This document shows, one piece after another, positions 48,200 to 60,601 of a stretch of DNA of 64,000 nt. Position numbers and translations under genes: made by a program. The stretch covers positions 1 through 64,000 of the forward strand of contig JAVTVY010020574.1 of the NCBI GenBank assembly GCA_036873755.1, in the 5' to 3' direction. Every line of letters starts with the position of its first letter. Position 1 is the first letter of the stretch. A model generated the notes under the pieces. The model worked only from the letters and a program-made list of their open reading frames with translations, made no database searches and was not told where the DNA came from. Source of the DNA: Hanleya hanleyi. Taxonomy: Eukaryota > Mollusca > Polyplacophora > Lepidopleurida > Hanleyidae.

Positions 48200-48599
48200 G
48201 TGGCTTGTGTGAATAAAATCATCAATAAACCTTGCCTGAATAGTTGAATTTCTGCTCTGAATAAAGTAGGTGGCATCCATCGTCCTGCTCTGCTGTTTGC
48301 CTTCATAATTGTAGATTTTCAAAACATTGGTTGTCCACAAGTACGATAATAGATGTGGAAATTCTTTATGAATGAACTTGGCAGATAACGAATGGCATTT
48401 TCGCAACTTTGAAGCGCCCACGCTTCACAACTCAGCATGCTCGGTTATCTACAAAATGCGGACTTGGGCCTCGGAAACGGACATTTGAGTCGAAAACGGA
48501 CTTTTAGGCAAAAAAAAACAAAAAATTTTTTTTGGGGCGGACGAAATTTCGGGGGCGGGCGGTGATGCTAAACAGGAAATTTTTTTTTAACCAGCCTTA

Positions 48600-49900
48600 A
48601 CACCATGTTAAATGTTGCTCAGGGGAACTGATTATGCCACGTCATTTACCTCGGCAATTGCTGATTGCCATGGTGAATGTGAAGGTTGGACAACTATAGG
48701 TGTACTTCTTTATTGAATTTTGTTCCTGTGTTAGTTCGCTTGATGAACCGCATGGTAATTAGTGTACCAGGTGTGTAGAACATCCAGTGCCTTTTCGATC
48801 AGATTTGGCTGAATGTTTGCCTGGATTTGTATTGTGATATATAAAAACATGTAGCTTCAACTGATTTACCTGATCGGGAACCAAGGGTACACATGTATTT
48901 GTCAATCATCTGTGTTTATCTTTCACCTTTTCAAATTTGCAAATTAACCCAGACAGTGAAAACTTTTTCTTCTTATTCTATGAATTTGTATTCTTAATCT
49001 GTGAAATGTGATTAAGAATTTCTATTAATTTTGCTAAAAAAACAAAACAAATAAAAAATAAAAATATGCCAAAGTCTGTCACTGGAATTTATAAATTGTG
49101 TAATAAATTCCAGTCCAATTGAATGACAACCTTGAGCTTTAATTACCAGAAAAAAGGTGAATAGGAGTGAAAGATTTTGGGGTTGAATGTGTCTGGTACT
49201 ATTGATAAAAACAGAAAAATTACAACAAGCATGCATCTATTTGATGTGGTATTTGTAAACATGTCGCTTACAGGAACAATTTCAAAGAAATAGCGCTTTA
49301 ATAGAAAAAGGGTGTGAATGAGAAGCTGCAACGTCGAAAGCCTGTATGACCATCAATTATAGCTGCAAATCGTCCCTATGTGTGTATGGATATTTGGTTA
49401 GGCCAGCTTTTATACTAGGACACATTTAGAATTGTTTGGTAAAACGGTTACACCCATTTAATGCATGTACATGTTCTATGGTGGACGCCGATGAAAGGGA
49501 ACACTGGTACAATATACTCCTCCCCTGGATCTAGGTGGTATATCCTGGCCACTTCCTGGTCCTAGAGCGTTTGTGATTAAGGTGGGGTATGGTATACTTA
49601 TCACATGAGTTGAGGTAGTATATGATCTGTGTGGCACAAATTAACCTTCAAAGAATATTAGATCTTTATTCTATTTTTGTTAATCCAAAAATTATTACTT
49701 GGTTTATTTTTAAAGGTCATAATATAGAGTGTTACTGTGTTGTGTTTACTCCACCATGTATTTAAGAACAATTAAACCTTGGCTTACAGACTTACAAGCC
49801 TATGCTACAACAATGCGGTTTACAAGGTACTCGGGTCAAATTACACCTATCCCTCATTATAATGCAAAATTTCCACGGACAAATGATGAATCACATCTGA
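48600..49900. other. Intronic stretch, nothing recognised
   Basis: AT-rich. Bases 49820-49870 ('gggtcaaattacacctatccctcattataatg') match 50650-50685, a small dispersed repeat. Confidence 0.5.
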
Positions 49901-49904
49901 TATG

Positions 49905-50146
49905 GTAATCCCTCCAATAATTCAATCCCCCTATCAAAATTCAATCACCCCCAAGTTTGAGGAAAAATTGAATCGGCTGTTCTATTAAATATGATCACTC
50001 TCTAAAATATTGAAATAATATAAGAAATAATGGATTATCTGCATTATATTGGACCATTTTGTCAACTTCCTGTTCTAATAAATTTGATCACCCCCAGATT
50101 TTATGGTGGGAACTTTCACTTCCCGTGATTGAAGTATCAGAGGGCT
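49905..50146 (+). mobile_element. MITE family S, copy 2
   Basis: Starts GTAATCCCTCCAATAATTCAATC and ends GTGATTGAAGTATCAGAGGG. Internal blocks match the copy at 19411-19629. Confidence 0.75.
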
Positions 50147-50163
50147 TGGGCTTTAAATTGTAA

Positions 50164-51625
50164 ATGTGGTACTTTTGCAAGTTTACGTAATATTAAATAT
50201 AATCTTCCAAATTATAGGATTTACACCCTGTGTCTTGTTCTACGAGTTTAATTTTAACAATTTCAATTTTATTAATGTTAATTTAGGGCACAGCGCCACA
50301 AACATGTCGGAACTTGTGACGTTTTTATGGAACTATTAACAACGTCACAATGCAACAATGTTGCAAATGTGTTCTATTCTCTGCATTGCCGCCACGTCCC
50401 GCAGACTGTGCAGGATGCTCGAACTATGACGTTAGAGGCATGAAGATTTCTCTCACACTGTAGAAAGCTGCCTTTGAATCCTCTGAGACGGACTACGATT
50501 GAAATGTTTGGGAAAAACATTATTACGTTTTATTAGTCACATAGTTATCTTGAATATGACGTACTCTTACACAAGTGCCACAGTTACACTTTAATACAAG
50601 GCTTACATATATACCTTTTCAGTGGCCTGCTCTATTCAAAGTCTTGGGTCATAATACACCTACCCCTCATTATAATGCTGGGGAAATTAGCATAGTTTTT
50701 GAGGATCCGTGATATATTCGTCTTCACATTTCAAGTTAAACACTAAACTAACGTCCCATCATTTCCCTTGACCCAGTGAATGGAGTAATTCTTCAAACCA
50801 TTAACACAGGCCATGTCATACAAGCAATCAAGATAGCTGAACAACACCATTCAGGGATGATTTTCTTTGATCTCTGCGTGATGTCCGAATATGGCGAATG
50901 ATGGTTGTATTATTTTTCGAATGGGGAATCTTCATATCCTTCGAAAAGCCAATCAGATTTGAGTTTTGAAAAGGTCGTACAGGGTCACTTCTCCTGAAAT
51001 GAACCACAGAGTATTTATAGAGCTATGTCATCACCAAACCGTCTTCTGATGAGAAAATGTGTCGTATTCGATCGGCCAAGGGAACACACATAGTATTCGA
51101 CTTGGGTATGTGAAGATGTGAAGACACTTGACACATCGGAAAGGTGTGATAGGACAAGTGTCTCTATGACTTGGACCTATTCCAAGACCCCCATGACCGA
51201 GGGGTTGTCAGTAAATGGCAATTGGTTCATGTTAGATTATGGATTACTATATGTACTCTGTGAATGAGTGAGTACCACAAGTTATTCAAAAATCAATATC
51301 GTCCTGAACTTCAAACTTTATACATGCAGGGAGTGATTCAATATCATTAAAGTGTAACCATGGCACTTGTGTAAGTTTATGCCATATTCAAGATAACGAT
51401 GTGAATAACAAAACGTAGTGAAGTCTTCCCCCAAAATTTCATTCGTATTCCTTCTCGTAGGATTCAAAGACAGATTTCTACAGTGGGAGAGAAATTTGCA
51501 ACATTATTAACACTGAAATTGTTAAAATTAAAGTCGTAAAACAAGCACAAAGGTATAAATTCTATAATTTGGAAGATAATCTTGGATATGACGTAAACTT
51601 GCAAAAGTACCACAGTTACACTAAC
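50164..51625. repeat. Long inverted repeat (foldback)
   Basis: The left arm, 50164-50600, pairs with the right arm, 51343-51625. Segment a (TGTGGTACTTTTGCAAGTTT ...) pairs with 51487-51625. Segment b (50455-50600, with TTATCTTGAATATGACGTA) pairs with 51343-51487. The left arm has about 165 extra bases between a and b. The ends of a and b are themselves similar ('GTACCACAGTTACAC' and 'GTGCCACAGTTACAC'). Not coding. Confidence 0.8.
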
Positions 51626-51655
51626 ATGATAATCCTCCACTTGCACATGATTCAA

Positions 51656-53430
51656 CAGGGGTTTTTCTAGACACTTTTTTCATCGTGGTAACCACGATGA
51701 AAAACAATTACAATTGAGTTTTTGCAAAATTTTGTAAATTGAGTTTTATTACCGAAAATTGAGTTTTCTAAAATTTTGAGAATTTACGCGCCGAAGGCGC
51801 GCGAAAAATTGAGTTTCTACGAAATAAATTGAGTTTCTGAGAAATCTAAACTGAGTTTCGTCGTCTGTTATCCCGTCCCCCTCCCCCAAAACCCCCGCGA
51901 GAAAGAAAAAAAAACGTGTGACCAGCCACGCCACTCGAGTCGAGATAAGCACTCAGGATTTGTAACTGATGTGCAGACAGATAACTTGTGTACCTTTATT
52001 ATTCAATCGTATAGCTCCGATAAGGACGTCTGGTCTTGAACTGTTCTCATTTCAGTCGTATAGGTCCGATAAAGACATTGTCCCGAACGTTTCTCATTTC
52101 AAAGCAAATTGTTCGGCGACGTTTTGGACGATCGAACTAGTCCGCCATTTTGATATTTCAAAGTTACGTCCCCTCTTTTTAGTCCACTCGGGAACCACTG
52201 CTGTCATACTGCTGTGGCTTATGAGTCTGGTCTCCGAGACACGCTGTCCGTCAATCTCCGGGTTTTTCGGTTAAGTTCGGAACCAAGACAACGGGCAAGC
52301 ATTTTCTCTCTCAGTCAACATTTCACTTGGATGCGTGTGACGTTGAAAGACGTTTCCCCAGAAACAAGAAACGAACAAAACAGACATTCCCCAAAATACA
52401 GCTGATGTACCATTTGGGAATAAATACACAAAGTGAGCAATGCAGATTGGTGTAAAAACAAAAGATCCACACTCTCTCCTGCGCAACTGGGGATCTACAT
52501 GCGGGGGCATATGCTATAACATACAAAATATACGTTTTTATGAATAATTTTGTTTCTGCCCGATGGAAATTTCTGAAACCCCAGTATGTTTTGTAAACAA
52601 GTCCCACACCACATACTACAAAATAGGGTGCATATTGAGTTCAATTTGCAATTTTTGGCCATTTATCTGCGTTTACCAAGCAGCATTGGATTTTTTTCGT
52701 GAAATCCACAAAACTTCACAACCACCATTGTTTTATTTTTTACGTCTCTTATTAACATTTTTATTGCCATTTATTTCTTCATTTCTTTCCTGTCACTTAC
52801 AAATACCCAGACACTTACAATACTCAACCACCAACTTTGTCAAGGATTGGTTAACTCATGGAAATGGACAAGGGACAATTTTTATTTCTTGACTATAAGT
52901 ATAGATTTTTTAAACTAAAGTAAGCTATTTGTAGGGAAAATATTTTCACTTTTGACCTATCACAATCCAGAGCTAAAGTACTCTCCCCCACCCCCAAAAT
53001 AATCGACCAAATAGAACTAGTTATGTGGCAGGCAAATTTGCTCCAGGGGCTTCATTATATACATGTCCATTTGCGATAAAAAATGTCGCGAATGTATTTA
53101 TTGTAAGTTTCCCACATTCAGGAGGGTATTCTCACTGTATACTTAGCAAACAAACTTGTATGCAGCTATGTATGACACGCAACTTTGCTTGATGAGCTTC
53201 ATAACATTACTGACATGTTCATTCACGATGAAAAATTGTCGCGAATTTATTTATTGTAAGTGTCCTACTAAAAGATAAAAAAATTGAGTTTCCAGACTGC
53301 ATGCGATGAAAAACCCGAAAAAATTGAGTTTTGTTGTTTATTTTGCGCGCCGTAGGCGCGCCGAAAAATTGAGTTTTTCAACTTTTTGAAATTGAGTTCT
53401 ATAAAGGAAAAGTGTCTAAAATAACCCCTG
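51656..53430. mobile_element. CAGGGGTT element with 5-bp target duplication, copy 1
   Basis: The termini CAGGGGTTTTTCTAGACAC and, inverted, CAGGGGTTATTTTAGACAC are flanked by TTCAA (51651-51655 and 53431-53435). Both ends carry clusters of AATTGAGTTTT, all in the same orientation, and GC hairpins (GCGCCGAAGGCGC; GCGCGCC-GTA-GGCGCGC). A subterminal hairpin CATCGTGG-TAA-CCACGATG lies at 51680-51699. Interior ORFs are not recognised. A relative is at 62238-63541 in the opposite orientation. Confidence 0.85.
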
Positions 53431-53455
53431 TTCAAGTTAATCCTTTAACAAAGAG

Positions 53456-55135
53456 CTGCGCTGATAGCACGGAGACCATGCACTGATGAGACGCATGGTT
53501 TGCTTAGCAGTTCAAGCATTGTCGCTTTTCCCTATCTCTTCAGCCTAGAAAATATATTTAATAAATGTTAACTGGACTATTTTCAGCCTGAAGTTGCCAA
53601 AATTATCGTAAATGTAAGCATAATGGTCCTTTCTTGGAATAGTAGGAAAGATCCATACTCTTCCTATTTATGCCAGTTATCAATAGATAAAACCGTTTCA
53701 TACTCCATGTAAGAATCACTGGACAATGCATACAATAGACAAGTCTGGGGACAACAATGTGTCTAGACATGTGCCTTTTCAGCGACACAAAGACCCAGAC
53801 AATAGCTTCCTACATCATGACGTATCGACCATAAAACCCTGTCCCATGTTGAAGAGATGGTGATACATGTAGCACGGAGACCATGCACCGAGATGCAGTT
53901 TGCATAGCAGTTCAATTATTGTCTCTCTTATCTCTTTAGCCTAGAAAATATTTTCAATGATAATTGGACTATTTTTGCCCTGAAGCTGCTAAAAATTATC
54001 GTAAATGTAAACATAATGGTCAATCTCATATTCATCATATTTAGTCCAGTTATTAATTAGTTAGAAACCAGTCTAATTAAATTATATCATATCTGCTCCC
54101 CTGATTGGATATGTCACCTTTGGGATCTAACCGGCTTGCACTAAACTCAAGTGTTGACCAATCACGAGAGCTCTTCATAGTGTTATGAAGGGAACATAAT
54201 GGTTGGGGCTTTTTCGTTGGCTCAACCGGAACAGGCGCCATGCTGTGGGGGTATCTCCTGATGTTCCCGCTCTCCCACCAGATTGGCACCATATAGCGGG
54301 GTAGAAATATGGACTGGTCCTTGGCATAAACCTTGGGTTAAAGCGGATACCTAACTCTATCCCTCCTTCATGTCTGCCAGTAAAGTACATGTAGTAGTCC
54401 AAATGCGGCCATGAATAAAATTAAATATTCATGACATGAGCGCTCTGAACATCAAATTCAATTGAAATCAGTAAGATTCTACATAGCGACTTATACAATT
54501 GGGGAGCATTGATGGGATATTAATTTATTAAAAAACCTGCCCCGATGTTAACAAGATAGTGAAGAGAGAGACTGAGTGAACAATATCTTAGTCACCTGCC
54601 AGTGGGATATCAGCGCAGCTCTTCGTTAAAAGATTAACTTTAATTGTGCACTAGTCAACATTTCCAGTAAATGATTTCCAGTAAAATCAATACTTTAACA
54701 TCACATAAAGAATGAGTCAGTGGTAGGCTTGCACAATACTGGTCCTTGAACTTGTCAGACCCCAGTTGATATCATCCAGGAAGTAAAAAAAAAATGTGAT
54801 AACCAAATCAAATTTTAATCTGTATTGAACATCATCATAAAAATCTGTAGGGATAATTTTAAATAACTTGATATTATGTTAATTGTGCGACATCGGGCAA
54901 TTTGCACTCCAGGTCAAGCTGTAATCCCTGGACACTGCTGTCTGACTTGATGGCAGTGGGCAATGCACCGACACCTGGCTGGCTGCATGAGCTCTGGTTT
55001 GTTAATCCGGGTGCTTCGCTATGTCTTAATCTAGAATATCTTTTTAAACGATGATAACTGGTATATTTTCGACCCAAAGTTACCAAAATTATCATAATTT
55101 TAAGCTTATTGGTCCTTTCTTGGAATAGAAGGAAT
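53456..55135 (+). repeat. Three direct copies of a roughly 175-bp repeat
   Basis: Copies at about 53456-53640, 53871-54035 and 54957-55135. They share 'gcacggagaccatgcac' (first two), 'tagcctagaaaatat', 'tggactattttc-gcc' and 'aaaattatcgtaaatgtaa-cat'. The first and third also share 'ggtcctttcttggaatag'. An M repeat lies between the second and third. Confidence 0.7.
54093..54532 (-). repeat. M repeat, copy 2
   Basis: Reverse-orientation counterpart of 11063-11488, about 75-80% identical by eye over its whole length. Confidence 0.75.
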
Positions 55136-55139
55136 AGTA

Positions 55140-56430
55140 GAAGACCATTTACACATTTAACGTTATACCAAGGTAACGTTATGTATCTCTGTTATGTATA
55201 TTTCAAATATTGTGGAATTTAGGTTGAGTTAGACTTAATTTTTTTATGTCCTTTACACTTTCACGGACTTCAAGTTTGAACTTTAGTGGAAAAGTGATAA
55301 TAATTTATGGAGTTATCTTTTTCTTCAATACAATGTATGAATGTATACGTTTTGGTTGTAATTTCACAATTTTCTGGTTTATCATTTACAACAACAGTTG
55401 AACAAGGGGTCTGGTTATAACTTCCGCTGATATTGTTCGAGATTTCATTTATGTAGAACCCAGTTTTTAGGATGTTGAATGAGACTCCGGTAAGCTGGTA
55501 TAGAAAAACTGGTTAGATTTTGGGTGGGGTGATTTCTGTTAAAAGAGACACACCAAGAACTCAATGTCCATATACTCTGCCATAGTAATCTAGCCCTCTG
55601 CCATTCTAACATATGCGGCTAGCTGCCCGGACAAAAATGCTATTTGAGCTGGAATAGGCAGAGCTGATCTCCTGGCAGATCAGAAATATGATTACACTCA
55701 AACTTTGTGGTGTCTGAAGTGGAATTTACTGCATTTTGACTTTTTCTGTCAACGATGTACATGACTAATGTATGACCCCGGAATTAACCCTACGATTCCT
55801 GCTGGGTGACACTAGAATTAACCCCATGGGCCCCACTGTCGATGAAGAGTGGTAGACAACGAAATGGAGTCCTAATCTCGGGGATACTAGCAAGCTCTTG
55901 CATCCTCCTTTTCGTAAGTATTTTGATTTTTTTTTTGTTCTCTCAGTAATTTGTATGTGTGACCGCATCTGTCATAGATTATATGCTGCGTCATTTTTCA
56001 TTCATGTAGGATTTATTCGCCTGCACGAATAGGTATACATGTACAGTAGATGCCTGGCTCATCAGTCTCCGTACCGTAATCATACTCAGTATATTTACGC
56101 CCAATTTTTTTTTGTTAGCTAAAGGAGTGAACAAAATTTAATGTGATAATTTCAGTGTTTGTCATGGATTTAAATTGATTTTGCAGAATTTCTCTCTTTT
56201 TCTGGACATTAGCGGTCCGTGTATATTTTGTATAACTAGTGCATTTATATATATTGATATAATTATTGGATTGGCATGCAATAACATAATACAGATAGAT
56301 TACTTGTTTATGTTTTCATTGGGGGATTCCCTGGAAAAACAAAGACAAGCTGAGAGACAGGCAGTTGATGATGCAATGTCCAGTCCGCTGTGGACTTACT
56401 GGGCTGATCACTGCTGGTGTACTTAAAATA
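55140..56430. other. Intronic stretch, nothing recognised
   Basis: AT-rich. Short ORFs (55765-55968 minus, 56175-56426 plus) have no recognisable domain. Confidence 0.5.
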
Positions 56431-56433
56431 CAA

Positions 56434-56653
56434 ATAAATTTGATAACCCCAAATTTCCAACCATAAAATCTGGGGGTTATCAAATTTAGTTCATGTAGAA
56501 TAAGTAGTTCAGAAAAAAGGTTCATTATTTCTTTGTTATTTTAATGATTTTAGAGGGTGATCAAATTTATTAGCACCACTGATTGAATTTTGTTCCCAAA
56601 ATTGGGGGCGATTGAATATTATTAGGGGGATTGAATGATTAGAGGGATTACTG
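56434..56653 (-). mobile_element. MITE family S, copy 3
   Basis: Ends GATTGAATGATTAGAGGGAT then TACTG. The internal 'aaaatctgggggttatcaaattta' and 'gtgatcaaatttatt' match the other copies; the left end is eroded. Confidence 0.7.
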
Positions 56654-57631
56654 TGTTCAATAAAACCTTGACTAGCTTATAAATCACTACAATATTGATG
56701 TGTTACTCTATACAGTATGATCAATATATTTGTCTCTGGACAAAGGGTTAAGATAATTACTGAGTTGTAATTAATTTAAAAAAAAAAAATCCTATTTAAC
56801 AAATCGGTGTACCAGTTCAGTGTACAAAGATTCAGTGTTTTAAGACTGAAGACTGCTATATAATGGAGTTTTATAGTAACAGTGCATCTCTCAGTTTTCA
56901 AAGCGTTTGATTGGCCCATTCAAACTTTCAAACTGAAATTTGCAATTTTCATTGGTCTCTGTAGAAAAAATGGGAAGAAACTGCAGATTGTCTATTTATC
57001 CTCTCTGAAGGTTCATTTACCTCTTCTGAAGGGGATATTGATTATACTAAGAGTTGTGTTGGTTGTATATCTGTCTGTATTTTCGTTATCACTAACATGT
57101 TTGTTTCAGGATATTTTTGCTAAATTGGTGTGGGTTGGGGTAATGGTATAAAATCTATGAAGAGCTTCTCACACCTCGAGTGAGAGTGAGTTTAACAAAT
57201 GTTCCAATTTCAGAAAATCATCACTGTGGTAAGACAAGATTTGTTGTTCTTTCCTGAAAAAAAAATATCACATTGCCATAACAATATATTTCTGTCCTAT
57301 TCAATACTGTTAAAATGTTAATAATACTTTAACTGTCACATCGTATTAATTTTATCATTCCTAATAGCACGATTCGAGATAACAAGTTTCGTGATGGACA
57401 ATTTAATTGATTTCAATGCACAATTAACTTTCACATGTAGTTTTTAACACATCTTGCTTTTATAAATATACTTTTTCAATTAACCTTGTACATGTATTGT
57501 GTGAAAACAATTGACCGTATTCACATTTACTCCTGTATGATGTAAGAATTTTTGTTTTATTCTGAGAATAAATGTATATCCTGTGGCAAATTGTCTCTCA
57601 AAGTTTGACCTCTCTTCAACATCTGTCGTAG

Positions 57632-57806
57632 GCGGGGTATAACGCGGGGTGTTGTAATCGTTCGAAAGCGGTGAAGGGGTCAGCCACCCCTGAAGTCATC
57701 AACTTGGACACAGAATCCAACGTAAACGTGCCGGGACGACAACTTTTTCAACTAAGTGATTTGGAAGAATCGGGAACTGCAACAAAGCCTTGTCGTCAAT
57801 GTTCGG
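57632..57806 (+). CDS. Mesh-like gene, NIDO domain exon (C-terminal half)
   Basis: A 58-codon-plus-1 exon with acceptor CGTAG|GCG and donor TCGG|GTAAGT. It reads AGYNAGCCNRSKAVKGSATP, EVINLDTESNVNVPGRQLFQ and LSDLEESGTATKPCRQCS. 'AGFNAG...(G)S.T.(E)I.NL...SNV.VPGRW.F.' is the C-terminal half of NIDO. Family members usually have NAGDG where this has NAGCC, and W where this has Q after PGR, so the domain is somewhat divergent. Phase 0 matches exon 23762-23899. The exon leaves one base that pairs with GT at the start of 60326 to encode Gly. Confidence 0.85.
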
Positions 57807-57936
57807 GTAAGTTATTTCCAGGCTTGCGCCCATCTAATGAATGTTCAAGCATCCAAAGTGGGTTTTCACAATGCCAAATTATCCAATCAGATTCTGTTGC
57901 TGCAACTTCCTGTTTTGTCAATTTTGGCCATATTAA

Positions 57937-58412
57937 AGAGGTAGTAGTGTGATTTTATTGGTTCGGATAAACTGAACAGCATGATCACTTTAACATTTGC
58001 CAGAAGATTTTCAAGTCGTTTGTATTTCTTTTTTGGGACAAATAATATCAGATTCTTCAATTTGGTCTAGTGTACAACATTAAAATGGGAAATGACTTAG
58101 AAGATGTCAGATAACGTGACTATGTGTCTATGATGCCACGTTAGAAGCCGTCATAGTGTAATTAAATTTCTAAGATTGAGTATGATGTTGCAAAGCATCA
58201 CGCCCGGAATGCCAATGCATGTTTTGTGAGGTCATCTCGGGCACTGGAGCCAAGTGCAGGTGCTGTCACGTTTTTCAGAGCATGTCAGAAGTGTGATTTC
58301 AATGCCCGTGATATTAAAAAATGAGGTCACAGAAAAACGTTCGCCATGATCTCAACTACTAAATAACTTTCATCGAAATATGTTATTTGCTGAATATTAC
58401 ATTACTACCTCT
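57937..58412. mobile_element. TTAA-flanked MITE (piggyBac-like), 476 bp
   Basis: TTAA (57933-57936) precedes AGAGGTAGTAGTG. CATTACTACCTCT ends at 58412 and is followed by TTAA (58413-58416). It sits 130 bp inside the intron after the second NIDO exon. Its termini differ from the other TTAA MITE (27357-27835). Confidence 0.8.
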
Positions 58413-58619
58413 TTAACCAATCAGCTGACAGAACTAGAACTCCCAGTTTATCGTCTAGTCATATAGTGCAAGCCTCACATTTAGGGATGAATCAGTGCAT
58501 CAGTGGTTTTAATCTTGAATCTCTTCAAAAAGTTTGAATGGTCAATTCAAACTTTCAAAAACATACCAAGTGATTTCATTGGCTTGTGCAGAGGAAATGA
58601 GAAATAAATTAAACCCAGG

Positions 58620-59090
58620 CCTTCATTTGCCTCCTATATTTCCTATATTTTTTAGGCGTTCCTATATTTTCCTATATTTTACTCAATTAAAACCTCCTAT
58701 ATTTCCTGTATTTTGAATTTTTCTCATGAAAACTTTCACCAATGCTCTGAAATGAGTCGAATTGGCATGAGGAAATACATTTCGGAAAAATAATTCAGCC
58801 TCCCTTCCCTCGACAAATATGAAGACATTTCAATCACTCTTTGTTAAACCAAGCAGCGTATCAGAAAACGTGTCTCCTCAATCACCGTCACCACTATGAC
58901 CGCATTCAGTGAAAATAATTTGATAAAACACCAGAAAATTACCAAGTTTTGAACATACAATGTACAATGTAGTAGTGACCTGCCTTAATTTCCTATATTT
59001 TATTAAGAAATTATATAAAATAATAATATTAATAATATTATTATATTTTATTTTTCCAAATATCCTCCTATATTTTCACTGTGAGCCACT
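58620..59090 (+). repeat. Dispersed repeat, copy 2 (transposon relic) with CCTATATTT motifs
   Basis: CCTATATTTCCTATATTTT motifs (58634-58715, 58990-59080) surround a roughly 190-bp core shared with 30450-30640. The core's short frame reads MKTFQSLFVKPSS, comparable to MKTVKSLFVEPNS in copy 1. Confidence 0.6.
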
Positions 59091-59172
59091 TGCAGCCCAC
59101 TGCCACTTGTGAGCCACTGTGAGTCACTTGTGAGCCACTGTGAGCCACTTGTGAGCCACTGTGAGCCACTTG
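59088..59172. repeat. GTGAGCCACTT minisatellite
   Basis: About six units of 'gtgagccactt(gt)' and 'gtgagccact', in an 11/21-bp alternation. Confidence 0.9.
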
Positions 59173-60325
59173 CAATCGTATGGTAATCACTTTAATAATT
59201 CGCCTGTATAATGAAATTCAAAAATCATCATTTTTTCCCCCTCCATTGAAAAGAATTAGAATTCGCACAATTTTGCGAGTGGGTTGAAAAAATATTTCGA
59301 ACACTGCAGATTTTTTATCTCTGAAAAAAAAAACAAGAACTGATGTTGGCCCCTTATTGTTCCTTCTATAGTTTCTGAAGTGGAAAATCAAGTAATTGAT
59401 CTTAGTACATTAAGTGTACATGTGAAAACATCTGATTGGTCAATGTCAAGTTTCAAAAAGCAATCCTGGCATTTAATTGGCTGTAAAGCAATTCTTCAAA
59501 ACGGAATTTGCCAAGAGAACAATTACAAAGTTGAACATTGCTGTTTTGTGTTTATTAGATCCTCAGTTGATTATCGATCGTTTAGTATCTTGTACATTCT
59601 ATACTGCGTAAGAATTGTGGCAAATTTCCTGACCATGAGCGAGGAAAAGTTGCCATGGTCAAGACCGGGATTTATCGCAAATACACCCATGAAGAATGGT
59701 GAATCTGTAAAATTATGCCACATATCGCTCATAGATAATTATCATTATCAAAACCTAATCTAGAATGAGGAAAATCAGTATGCAAATCTGTCGCTTTCAT
59801 CTGCTACTGTGTTTGTTTACAATCACAAAGACCCACCTGAACCAATCAAAACTTGTATAACTTAAGGAAGTTCAAAACAATCTGAAATTTTTTTCTTATA
59901 TTTTAACAAGAGGTTGAACAACCCTTCAACATTCAATATAAAGGATAAAATTCAGGGGTCACTAGGCTCAATTTTGCATAATCCAGGAATTTATATGGTG
60001 TTCTAAAACCATGGTCTTCAGGCAAATTTACCCTGATTTCGCTAATTCCGTTTCCTTGCAGCGTTATTTCGTTGTCGTATTGCCTCAAAATTTGGAGGCA
60101 GTGACACATTATGCAATTCAGAACTTCTTTCACAACTGTTCTCTTAAAAGCTCACATTTTCCTTTTCCATTAAATGTCCTTTGAATATCGATGTTTTGGT
60201 AGATGTGCAGAAACATGCGCAAAAGTCGTCTGGAGCCTTCTTAAATAATGTGTAATTATGATATAGGTCAGGCAATATGAAATGGGTCACTATTTGTGTG
60301 TGCATATGCATTTTCTGTTTTGCAG

Positions 60326-60601
60326 GTCATTTGAGAGTGACACCCAGTAAAGCGACGATGTTGGGAGGAGAGAAAATAACATTGACTGGTGCCTGTTTGC
60401 CGCAGTGCATCCGTGATACTGTGATAAAAGCTAGATTTCGTGAATGGAACGTTAATTTCACTTGTACTGTGACACGCCTGGATAGAGCTGAATGTATAGT
60501 GCCATTTGTGTTCCGAACAGGGGAGGTTACTCTTAGTGTAGAACGAACACTTTTGAACTCTAGTGATGTTTTGAAGGATGCAACGGCACAGTTTTCCATT
60601 T
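60326..60601 (+). CDS. Mesh-like gene, IPT/E-set domain exon
   Basis: A 276-bp exon with acceptor TTTTGCAG|GT and donor TTCCATTT|GTGAGT. Together with the base left by 57632-57806 it begins GHLRVTPSKATMLGGEKITL, then TGACLPQC, CTVTRLDRAECIVPFVF and RTGEVTLSVER, ending AQFSI. 'v-PS-a-m-GGe-itltG-C' and 'aeCivPf...G-v-lsve' are features of the immunoglobulin-like E-set (IPT/TIG) domain that follows NIDO in Mesh-type proteins. Two N-glycosylation sequons (NFT, NSS) suit an extracellular domain. The next exon (expected AMOP/vWD) was not found before 64000. Confidence 0.82.

Larger units (their letters stand above)
43353..48597. mobile_element. Small MITE split by a 4.7-kb insertion
   Basis: The left end AGGCTGGTTAAAAATAATTT then CCTGTTTAGCATCA (43353-43386) is inverted at 48565-48597 (TGATGCTAAACAGGAAATTT ... 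AACCAGCCT). Without the nested family D element (about 43388-48140) it would be roughly 490 bp. The right part holds 'ggcggacgaaatttcgggggcggg' and poly-A/T runs. Confidence 0.65.

Noticed and set aside
59380..59763. 127-codon ORF between the second and third recognised exons
   Set aside because: It begins in a dispersed 'gattggtcaa-tcaaa' repeat also seen near 56898 and 58540, has no recognisable domain, and the phase of the flanking exons joins directly without it.
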